64,000 nucleotides of DNA from Nesterenkonia cremea (lineage in GTDB: Bacteria; Actinomycetota; Actinomycetes; Actinomycetales; Micrococcaceae). Position 1 is the stretch's first letter. Each line of letters opens with the position of its first letter. The notes below the pieces were generated by a model. The model searched no databases and was not told the origin of the DNA. It saw only the letters and a program-made list of their open reading frames with translations. Location: positions 1 through 64,000 of the forward strand of contig NZ_BMIS01000014.1 in the NCBI RefSeq assembly GCF_014642675.1. The letters run 5' to 3'. Shown here one piece after another: positions 15,764 through 22,375 of the stretch. Made by a program: the position numbers and the translations under genes.

Positions 15764-16765
15764 ATGCCCTCAGAACTCGCAGTGGAGGCCGAAGGTCTCA
15801 CTAAGACATATAAGGAGAAGGTCGCTCTGGACGGGGTTGATCTCGCCGTCCCCGGCGGCACCGTCCACGGGCTGCTGGGGCCCAATGGGGCCGGCAAGAC
15901 CACGGCGGTTCGGATCCTGGCCACGCTGACCATCCCCGACGGCGGCCGCGCCAGTGTGGCTGGCCACGATGTCGTCTCCCAATCCCGCCAGGTGAGGCGC
16001 AGCATCGGGCTGACCGGCCAGCAGACGGCGGTGGATGACCTGATGACGGCGCGACAGAACCTGACCATGTTCGGCAGGCTCTTCCGGCTGCCCAAAGCGC
16101 AGGCCCGGCGGCGGGCCGAGGAGCTGCTGGAGCTCTTCAGTCTTGAGGAGGCTGCCGACCGCTCGCCCAAGAGATTCTCCGGCGGCATGCGGCGCCGGCT
16201 GGACCTGGCTGCCTCCATGATCCTGGCGCCTCAGGTGCTGTTCCTGGATGAGCCCACCACAGGGCTGGACCCGGCCGGGCGCCGGGAGGTCTGGGAAGCG
16301 GTGGAGAACTTGGCCGCCCAGGGCACCACGGTCCTGCTGACCACCCACTACCTCGATGAGGCGGACAAGCTCTGCGACCGGATCAGTGTGATCGACCACG
16401 GCAAGAACTTCGTCGAGGACACTCCGGCCGGACTCAAGCGGCGGATCGGCGAGGAGCGCCTGGAGGTCGTGGCCGCCGACCCTGCTGAGCTGAACCGACT
16501 GGCCGAGCTGGTGAGGTCAGTGGTCGGCGTCGAGGTCTCCACTGATGATTCCCAAGCGCGGATCAGCGTGCCCGTGCCGGACGGAGTGGGCGCGCTGACC
16601 TCGGCGGCCGCTGAGATCCGTGCTCAGGGGCTGGCGATCGCAGACATCGGCCTGCGCCGCCCCACCTTGGACGAAGCCTTCCTGCACCTGACCGGCGGCA
16701 GCCAGGCAGTTGGGCCCCAGCCCAGCCAGCCGAACACTCCGAAGACACTGGAGGAGACACGATGA
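15764..16765 (+). CDS. DrrA-type ABC exporter ATPase
   Basis: 333-residue nucleotide-binding subunit of a daunorubicin-resistance-like (DrrA) ABC-2 exporter. Walker A is GPNGAGKTTAV near residue 40, the Q-loop is around LTGQQTAVDDLMT, the signature is FSGGMRRRLDLA, Walker B is QVLFLDEPTTGLDP, and the switch His is in LLTTHYLDEAD. The last 80 residues form the DUF4162/DrrA C-terminal domain, with a closing RRPTLDEAFLHLTG. The ATG at 15764 follows GAGAGGAG. It overlaps the permease gene by ATGA at 16762, so the pair is translationally coupled. The export substrate is probably a hydrophobic drug. Confidence 0.95.
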   Translation: MPSELAVEAEGLTKTYKEKVALDGVDLAVPGGTVHGLLGPNGAGKTTAVRILATLTIPDGGRASVAGHDVVSQSRQVRRSIGLTGQQTAVDDLMTARQNLTMFGRLFRLPKAQARRRAEELLELFSLEEAADRSPKRFSGGMRRRLDLAASMILAPQVLFLDEPTTGLDPAGRREVWEAVENLAAQGTTVLLTTHYLDEADKLCDRISVIDHGKNFVEDTPAGLKRRIGEERLEVVAADPAELNRLAELVRSVVGVEVSTDDSQARISVPVPDGVGALTSAAAEIRAQGLAIADIGLRRPTLDEAFLHLTGGSQAVGPQPSQPNTPKTLEETR

Positions 16766-17625
16766 CACAGACGACGATGCCGAGCTTCTCCGGAAGCCGC
16801 ACTTCTGAGACAGCAGGTTCGGGTCTGATCTGGTCGCTGCGCGACTGCTGGACCATCGTGCTCCAGGAGTTCACGCACCTGCTGCGTCAGCCCTCCACCT
16901 TCGCCTGGCAGATCGGCTTCCCCGTGGTGATGGTCCTGATGTTCGTCTACGTCTTCGGCTCCGCCATGGATGTGACCGGTCAGGGTGCGGGCGAGGGCTA
17001 CGTGGACTTCGCGATGCCAGGCATGTTCGCCATGACCATGGCCCTGGGTTTCATGGACACCGCCTATGCGGTCACCCACAACAAGGAGAAAGGCTTCATG
17101 GACCGGTTCCGGTCCATGCCGATGTCCGGATCCGCGCCGGTGACCGGCCGGGCCGTGGCCGATGTCATCCGAGCCGCGATCGACCTGGCGGTGATCGCCG
17201 GCGTCGCGCTGCTGATCGGCTGGCGCTCGGGCGGGAGCATCGGGGCCACGCTGTTGGCCTTCCTCCTGCTGCTCTGGCTGCGCCTGGCACTGATCTTCGT
17301 GGGTATCTTCCTGGGACTGAGCATCAAGAACACCGAGACTGCCGGGTCCCTGTTCGCCGTGGCGTTCCCGCTGGGCTTCATCTCGGCGGTGTTCACCCCG
17401 CCGGAGATGATGCCGGGCTGGCTGGGAGCCATCGCAGCATGGAACCCGGTCTCCTCCACGGCCACGGCGATCCGGGAGCTCTTCGCGACGCCGGGGATCG
17501 ACTACCTGGAGCCGGCCTACTGGATCGACGGCCATGCACTGGCCGGGGCGATCATCTGGCCTGCGGTGATCATGGCGATCTTCCTGCCGCTGGCCGTGCG
17601 GCAGTTCAAGAGCCTGAGCCGATAG
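16762..17625 (+). CDS. DrrB-type ABC-2 exporter permease
   Basis: 287-residue integral membrane partner of the preceding ATPase. Six hydrophobic segments of the ABC-2 permease fold can be seen, starting with IGFPVVMVLMFVYVFGSAMD. The conserved cytoplasmic EKGFMDRFRSMPMSGSAPVTGR coupling stretch follows near residue 110-135. The motif PAYWIDGHAL near the C-terminus precedes the last helix. Length and motif order match DrrB-like exporters of actinobacteria. It begins inside the ATPase stop codon (ATGA), so one operon under the divergent TetR repressor is likely. Confidence 0.93.
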   Translation: MTQTTMPSFSGSRTSETAGSGLIWSLRDCWTIVLQEFTHLLRQPSTFAWQIGFPVVMVLMFVYVFGSAMDVTGQGAGEGYVDFAMPGMFAMTMALGFMDTAYAVTHNKEKGFMDRFRSMPMSGSAPVTGRAVADVIRAAIDLAVIAGVALLIGWRSGGSIGATLLAFLLLLWLRLALIFVGIFLGLSIKNTETAGSLFAVAFPLGFISAVFTPPEMMPGWLGAIAAWNPVSSTATAIRELFATPGIDYLEPAYWIDGHALAGAIIWPAVIMAIFLPLAVRQFKSLSR

Positions 17626-17765
17626 GTCTGGCGCCTGCGCTCACGCGTGAGGCAGTCTGCTGCCGTTCTGTCCTGAGCCGCGGGCAGTGCCCTGGGAGCG
17701 GGTCCTGTGCTGCATGTCGATGTCGGGATAGCGCTCCAGGGTCAGGCGGCCTGGTGCCCTGCCGG

Positions 17766-18257
17766 TCAGTCCAGGCAGAACTCGTTGCCTTCGGGATCGG
17801 TCATGATGATGTGCCCCCAGATCAGGGGCATCTCTGGCTCCTGGCGGTGGAGCCTCTGGGCGCCGAGTGCGATCAGCCGGTCGCATTCGGCCTCCAGCAC
17901 CTCGAACCGTTCCTCGCCGAACAGCGGTTCTCGCGCCGCATCGACTGCGACCTGCAGATCCACGTGCAGACGGTTCTTGGTGACCTTCTCCTCAGGAACC
18001 TGTTGGAAGAACAGGCGGGGTCCGACGCCGGCGGGGTCTTCCAGCGCGGAGAAGGCGTTCCAGTCCTCTCGGGGCAGCCCGGCCTTCTCGAGGAACCCAT
18101 CCCAGGCCTCCAGAGGGTCGCTGTTCTCCGGGACATCGACTCCGGGAGGGGCTGGGTGGCGATAGTTCAGGGCGTCGCGCCAGAAGCACGAGAGCCCGCG
18201 AGGATCGTGGGCGTCGAAGGTGATCTGGAGTGCAGGGGCGGTGGTTGAGCTGCTCAT
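17766..18257 (-). CDS. VOC-family glyoxalase-like protein (paralogue of 11627-12061)
   Basis: 163-residue soluble protein with the same three blocks as the gene at 11627: ITFDAHDPRGLSCFWRDALNY, GVGPRLFFQQVPEEKVTKNR followed by LHVDL, and the terminal DPEGNEFCLD. It is slightly longer through an insert near residues 38-60. The family is common in actinobacteria and has no assigned reaction. It is divergent from a WYL-type regulator that is now a pseudogene (18344-19317), a pairing often seen for VOC genes, so this gene may have lost its regulator. Confidence 0.85.
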   Translation of the reverse strand: MSSSTTAPALQITFDAHDPRGLSCFWRDALNYRHPAPPGVDVPENSDPLEAWDGFLEKAGLPREDWNAFSALEDPAGVGPRLFFQQVPEEKVTKNRLHVDLQVAVDAAREPLFGEERFEVLEAECDRLIALGAQRLHRQEPEMPLIWGHIIMTDPEGNEFCLD

Positions 18258-18343
18258 CGTCTCTCCTGGGATCGAGGGTGGTGTTCCCAGGATGACGATG
18301 ATTGCGGACAGCTCTGGTCCGGGATCTGAGGAAGAATGACGGT

Positions 18344-19317
18344 ATGGCCACGGAGAGAACAGTGGAGCGGGTGTTGCGGCTGCTGGCGCTGCTGCAGAAG
18401 AAGCCGTCCTGGACGGCGTCTGCTATCGCCGATGAGCTGGCCGTCACCGAGAGGTCTGTGCGCCGTGATGTCGAACGGCTCCGCGCGTTGGGCTACCCCG
18501 TCAATGCTGTCTCCGGTGCAGGTGGAGGCTACTGACTGGGCGCAGGTCAGCAGCTGCCGCCTCTGCTGTTGGATGATGAGGAAGCCACGGCTACGGCGAT
18601 CTCGCTGCGTTTTGCGGCGGGCGGAACAGTCTCCGGCATCGAGGAATCTGCGCTAGGTGCTCTGACAAAGCTCGACCAGGTCATGCCCCCGCGACTGCGC
18701 GGCCGTGTCCAGGCCCTCGGAGAGTCCACTGACTCCCTGGGAGGCGCCGGAGAGGTCGACGTCGGGACCCTGACTGCTATGGCCCACGCCTGCCGCGACC
18801 GACTGCGGATCCGCTGCCGGTATCGCCGCCGCGATGGGCAGTCGCAGCAGCGGACTGTGGAGCCGGTGCGCATGGTGGCCGCCGGATGGCGGTGGTATCT
18901 GATGGCCTTCGACCTGGAGCGGCAGGACTGGCGGCGTTTCCGGCTGGATCGTATGGACCAGGTGGAAGTCACCACGTTCCGATTCGTGCCCCGGGATCAT
19001 CCTGACCCGGTGCAGTACATCCAGGCATCCATCGCTGAAGCCCCTTATGAGCATCTCACCAGAGTCCGCCTACGGGCAGGTGTCGAGGAGCTGCGCCGGG
19101 AGATCCCGCCGCAGATGGGGAGAATCGAACCCGACGCCGAGCCCGGGTGGTCCCTGCTCGTCGCTGGCGCCGACGACCTCGACTGGATGGCGGCCCACCT
19201 GGCCCTGTTGGACGTGGAGGTTGAGGTGCTCGAGCCCCCCCAGCCCTGCGGGATGCCGCCGCCCGACTGGCTCAGCGCCTGCACCGCATCTCCCAGCCGC
19301 GCAGCTCTGAGTCCTGA
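18344..19317 (+). pseudogene. WYL-domain (YafY-like) regulator, broken by a stop codon and a frameshift
   Basis: Reconstructed length about 324 residues, normal for HTH_11-WYL regulators. The N-terminal DeoR-like helix-turn-helix (ASAIADELAVTERSVRRDVERL) runs into TGA at 18533-18535, exactly where the family has Arg in GGGYRLG, so CGA to TGA is likely. The same frame continues with LPPLLLDDEEATATAISLR and a full WYL domain (RTVEPVRMVAAGWRWYLMAFD). Near the end a run of seven C at 19235-19241 puts the frame out. The next frame gives the typical end (ALRDAAARLAQRLHRISQP) and a stop at 19317. Translation from an internal start such as TTG 18569 could give a WYL-only protein. The ligand of the WYL domain is unknown. 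Confidence 0.85.
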
Positions 19318-19352
19318 AGGAGGCTGCGTCACGCCCGCGGGTGCTGCTCGCC

Positions 19353-19376
19353 GGGGGGGGGGGGGGGGGGGGGGGG
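19353..19376. repeat. run of 24 consecutive G
   Basis: A G24 homopolymer lies 35 bp downstream of the WYL pseudogene and 15 bp from the end of the next, convergent VOC gene. Such a tract is exceptional even at this GC content. It could be a slippage-prone tract, a quadruplex-forming site, or a sequencing/assembly artefact. Confidence 0.9.
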
Positions 19377-19391
19377 AGCCGCGGGGCGCGC

Positions 19392-19793
19392 TCAGCCCTG
19401 CGCGGCGATCAGCTGCCACGCGTGACCATCCGGATCCGTGACCACGGCGGAGAAGCCCCAGGGCTGCTCGGTGGGTTCGAGCACGATCTCCGCTCCGGCC
19501 TCGAGCATGCGTTCCGTCGTCGCTCGGACTTCCTCGGCGGAGTCCAGGGTGAGGCTGAGCAGAATCTCGTGGGAGCCGGCAGGCGCAGAGTCTCGCCCGT
19601 CGAGGACCCAGCCGAATCCGCCGGTGGGGACGAACATCAGCGTGGTGCCGGTGTCGAGTCGGAACTGCAGCGGCTCCGGCACTCCGTCCTCCGCCGGTTC
19701 CCCGACGGAGGGAAGGATCAGGGCTGTTCGGTAGAACTCATAGGCGCGGACGCGGTCCTCGGTGGGCAGGGCGATGGTGATCTCGTTGGTCAT
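19392..19793 (-). CDS. VOC-family glyoxalase-like protein
   Basis: 133-residue VOC-superfamily protein. The opening ITIALPTEDRVRAYEFYRTAL and closing WGFSAVVTDPDGHAWQLIA blocks are those of glyoxalase I-like family members; the middle contains an acidic EPAEDGVPEPLQFRL insert. It lies 4 bp downstream of the truncated DHFR-like gene and probably ends a five-gene minus-strand operon that begins with the ArsR regulator at 22190. It is unlike the 11627/17766 pair in the middle region. Reaction unknown. Confidence 0.85.
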   Translation of the reverse strand: MTNEITIALPTEDRVRAYEFYRTALILPSVGEPAEDGVPEPLQFRLDTGTTLMFVPTGGFGWVLDGRDSAPAGSHEILLSLTLDSAEEVRATTERMLEAGAEIVLEPTEQPWGFSAVVTDPDGHAWQLIAAQG

Positions 19794-19797
19794 GGCG

Positions 19798-20265
19798 TCA
19801 ATCCTCGTACAGTCGATATGTCAGGTGGGTGGCATGTTGGGTGACGAGAGCGCCGCCCATGATCACAGTCTCGTCGTCGCCAGCCGTCTCTCGGGCGGCT
19901 TCGACTGCGGCCCGCACGCCCTCGGTGACGAAGCTGAATCCTTCCAAGCGGCTCGACGTGGGTGTCTGATGTGTGACGACGAATATCGGAGACCGCGAGG
20001 AGGGTGCGTGGTCATATGCGTAGCCGATGTCGTCGTTCCAGCCGTTCGGGCCGTCGACGAAGTCGAAGGTGTTGCGCACCATCACTGCAGCATCGGTCCG
20101 TGCGCCGGACTCTTCAAGGAGCTGGTGATCCCGTGGTGAGTCTTGGGCGAAGGCCCACTGATGGAGCGCATCGCCGCTGCGGCCGAGCCCACTCCTCGTG
20201 CTCGGCTCAGGCCCGGTGATGTATCCGTCCAGGGACATAGAGACATCAGCGACGACGGTGCTCAT
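19798..20265 (-). CDS. DHFR/RibD-like reductase, internally deleted
   Basis: 155-residue member of the dihydrofolate-reductase-like family (YwjB/RibD C-terminal type), which normally has 185-215 residues. The start is normal (VVADVSMSLDGYITGP) and the middle carries WNDDIGYAYDHAP and FVVTHQTP. After DDETVIMGGA, about 40-50 residues including the usual 'L(V/L)DEL..PVLLG.G..LF' block are missing. The chain jumps to THLTYRLYED, which matches a family C-terminus. The loss is in frame, so a shortened protein may be made, but the NADPH-site C-terminal half is incomplete. Start overlaps the upstream gene by ATGA. Confidence 0.8.
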   Translation of the reverse strand: MSTVVADVSMSLDGYITGPEPSTRSGLGRSGDALHQWAFAQDSPRDHQLLEESGARTDAAVMVRNTFDFVDGPNGWNDDIGYAYDHAPSSRSPIFVVTHQTPTSSRLEGFSFVTEGVRAAVEAARETAGDDETVIMGGALVTQHATHLTYRLYED

Positions 20266-20846
20266 GACCCCTCTCGGGACACGTCGAGGATCATCTTCTG
20301 CACGCCGTTCGAAAATGCCTCATGCTCCATCAGCCGGAGTCGGGTGGCATCCTTCTCCGTCGTGGGGAAGAGCCGCTTGCCCGCGCCGAGCAGCAGTGGG
20401 AAGACCAGCAGGTGGTAGCGGTCCACCAGGTCGGCCTCGGCCAGCGAATGCCCTAGTGCAGCGCTTCCGTGGACCAGCAACGGACCGTCGTCGTCCTCCT
20501 TCAGCTGGGCGACTTCATCCAAGGATCGGAGGATGCTGATCTCGCCCCATCCTTCGATGAGGTTCTCCTGGCGGAGAGAGGAGGAGACCACGTACTTCGG
20601 CAGCTCGTTGTACCGGGCGAACTCTTCGGTCATCGAAGGCCAGACCGGGGCGAATGCTTCATAGCTGCGGCGCCCCAGCAGGAGGGCCCCGGCCTCGAGC
20701 TGTTCCTGGTCCTTGAGGTCGTAGACGGCGTCGTCGTGGGGGAGCTGATTGAAGGTCCATCCGGCGTTCCGGTGCTCCTCCTCTCCACCGGGAGCTTCCA
20801 TGACCCCGTCCAGCGAGACGAACGCGGTGATGATCAGGCGCCTCAT
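20262..20846 (-). CDS. DHFR/RibD-like reductase
   Basis: 194-residue protein of the dihydrofolate-reductase-like superfamily, probably NADPH-dependent, of unknown substrate. Domain landmarks are IITAFVSLDGVMEAPGG at the N-terminus, ALLLGRRSYEAFAPVWP near 50-70, LLVHGSAALGHSLAEADLVD near 120-140, and the C-terminal VFPLLLGAGKRLFP missing from its truncated neighbour. It is the third gene of the ArsR-SRPBCC-DHFR-DHFR-VOC operon; its start overlaps the SRPBCC gene end by 4 bp and its stop overlaps the next start. Confidence 0.88.
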   Translation of the reverse strand: MRRLIITAFVSLDGVMEAPGGEEEHRNAGWTFNQLPHDDAVYDLKDQEQLEAGALLLGRRSYEAFAPVWPSMTEEFARYNELPKYVVSSSLRQENLIEGWGEISILRSLDEVAQLKEDDDGPLLVHGSAALGHSLAEADLVDRYHLLVFPLLLGAGKRLFPTTEKDATRLRLMEHEAFSNGVQKMILDVSREGS

Positions 20847-21820
20847 CCCAGCACCTCGGCTTCCAGGCGGGCGTAGCTGGCCTCCATGCCTTCGGCCATG
20901 CCGGTGCCCAGGATCATGTCGCGCATCTGCGCATCGGCATAGGTGATCACCACGGTCAGCAGCGTTCCGCCTTCCACCGGGGTGAGAGTCTGCTCGTTGA
21001 GAGTGGGCGGGCCGTCCACGCCCTCCATGGTCTCCGTGCTCACCTCGCGGTGCGGGGGCTGGATCTCCTTCAGCTCACCGGTGAGGGCGAAGGGCTCGCC
21101 TTCGACGCCGACGCCGGGCTCCCAGGCATAGCGGTAGGTCTCGCCTGTCTGCTGGGCGGCGGTCGCCTCGGTCATGACCCAGCCGTCAGGGCCGAGCAGC
21201 CAGCGCCGGAGCAGCTCCGGATCATGGTGGGCCTGCCACACCTGCTCCACGCTTCCGCGGATGATCCGGCTCGCCCGGACCTGAGTGTCGCTGAGGATCT
21301 GGATCTCCACCTCGCGGCCGGAGGCGAAGGAGCGCAGGTCGGCCAGCACCGCATCGGCCTGGCCCAGGGCGGCCTCGATGCCCTCGGCCTGGCCCATCTC
21401 CAGCAGAGTCTCCATGTCCTCCGGGCTGTGGAAGTGCTGGACCATGGTCAGCCGTGAGCCGGTGGCGGTCTCTTCGAAGCTGAAGGTCATCCGGCCTGCC
21501 GGCAGCTGGTCGTTCGGCCGGCCCTGTTCATCGGCGAATCCGTCGATCACCTCGAAGAAGCGCCCTTCTTCCACAGAGAGGAACTCCCAATAACCCCCGG
21601 CGTGCTCGCCGTTCGGGCCGGTCATGCGGTATTCGGACCGTCCGCCGGGAGAGAGGTCATGGCGGGTGAAGGTGGCCGGGTAGGTGGGCGGGCCCCAGAA
21701 CTTCTCCAGCTGCCGCGGGTCGGCATAGGCGTCCCAGAGGCGCCGCACCGGCACCGCGAAGTCAGAGGTGACGGTCAGGGTCAGAGCTTCAGGGTTCTTC
21801 TGGATATGGGTGACAGGCAC
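20843..21820 (-). CDS. tandem SRPBCC/AHSA1-domain protein
   Basis: About 325-residue soluble protein with two consecutive START-like (AHSA1/ActivatorHsp90) domains. The first spans about 10-155 (FAVPVRRLWDAYADPRQLEKFWGPP, with VQHFHSPEDMETLLEMG at its end). The second spans about 175-320 (ASRIIRGSVEQVWQAHHDPELL, TYADAQMRDMILGTGMAEGM). Such domains bind hydrophobic ligands; the ArsR-AHSA1 pairing is widespread. GTG at 21820 with GAGAGGAA upstream is the preferred start; the longer frame to 21865 overlaps the ArsR stop. Second gene of the operon. Ligand unknown. Confidence 0.9.
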   Translation of the reverse strand: MPVTHIQKNPEALTLTVTSDFAVPVRRLWDAYADPRQLEKFWGPPTYPATFTRHDLSPGGRSEYRMTGPNGEHAGGYWEFLSVEEGRFFEVIDGFADEQGRPNDQLPAGRMTFSFEETATGSRLTMVQHFHSPEDMETLLEMGQAEGIEAALGQADAVLADLRSFASGREVEIQILSDTQVRASRIIRGSVEQVWQAHHDPELLRRWLLGPDGWVMTEATAAQQTGETYRYAWEPGVGVEGEPFALTGELKEIQPPHREVSTETMEGVDGPPTLNEQTLTPVEGGTLLTVVITYADAQMRDMILGTGMAEGMEASYARLEAEVLG

Positions 21821-21842
21821 GGGGATTCCTCTCAGATCATCT

Positions 21843-22190
21843 TCAGTCCTCTGCCAACAGCGCATCGAGGCGATCGATCCGCTCTCGCCAGAGGCGTTCG
21901 TAGGTCGTCAGGAGAGCTTGGGCCTTCTGGAGATGCTCCGGGTTGCCCCGGATGCGCCGTTCGCGCCCGCTGCGATGCGTGCACACCAGCTGCGCCTCCT
22001 CCAGAACGGTGATGTGTTTGCGGACTGCCGCGAAGGACATCTCGTAGCGGTGGGCCAGTTCAGAGATCGAGGACTCCTCGGTCAGGGTCCGGCCGATGAT
22101 GTCCCTGCGGGTGGCATCGGCCAGTGCCCGGAAGATCCGGTCGACCTGATCGTCGGTCAGGTCCAGCTGAGCGGCGTCATATGTAACCAT
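21843..22190 (-). CDS. ArsR-family repressor
   Basis: 115-residue winged-helix regulator. The helix-turn-helix is at about residues 18-65 (VDRIFRALADATRRDIIGRTL, SISELAHRYEMSFAAVRKHI), followed by the wing (RSGRERRIRGNP) and a C-terminal dimerisation helix. There are no clustered Cys or His metal ligands, so it belongs to the non-metal ArsR group that is usually linked with AHSA1 genes. It heads an operon with SRPBCC, two DHFR-like and one VOC gene, which it probably represses along with itself. The palindrome-like AACCACATGGTT overlaps its start codon and could be the operator. Confidence 0.9.
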   Translation of the reverse strand: MVTYDAAQLDLTDDQVDRIFRALADATRRDIIGRTLTEESSISELAHRYEMSFAAVRKHITVLEEAQLVCTHRSGRERRIRGNPEHLQKAQALLTTYERLWRERIDRLDALLAED

Positions 22191-22224
22191 GTGGTTTTAT
22201 GATCAGCGATGAAGGAGCCCGAGT

Positions 22225-22299
22225 CAATACTCGGTGCGACAAGATTCGGTGCGACAAGATTCGGCGCGAAAAAATTCGGTGCGACGAAACTCGAGGCGA
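22225..22299. repeat. five 15-bp tandem repeats between arsR and the membrane-hydrolase gene
   Basis: Five units of 15 bp (22225-22239, 22240-22254, 22255-22269, 22270-22284, 22285-22299) share a core like CAAGATTCGGTGCGA with substitutions. Because the unit length is a multiple of three, all six frames stay open, creating spurious pentapeptide-repeat ORFs. The array lies upstream of both divergent genes. Confidence 0.85.
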
Positions 22300-22361
22300 T
22301 GGAGTTTCGGGCCGGGCCGACCGCCTCTGGGCAGGGGAGCGGCCAGGCCCCCACCAGGTAT

Positions 22362-22375
22362 TAGAATCCACGTGA
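22362..22375 (+). promoter_or_regulatory. -10 element and leaderless start
   Basis: TAGAAT at 22362-22367 lies 7 bases before the ATG at 22375, which puts the expected transcription start on the start codon. No Shine-Dalgarno site precedes that ATG. The -35 region is weak. Leaderless translation is common in actinobacteria. Confidence 0.5.

Noticed and set aside
22234..22374. N-terminal extension of the membrane-hydrolase protein through the 15-bp repeats
   Set aside because: The -10 element at 22362 and the absence of a ribosome site upstream make ATG 22375 (or 22381) more likely. All frames are open in the array.
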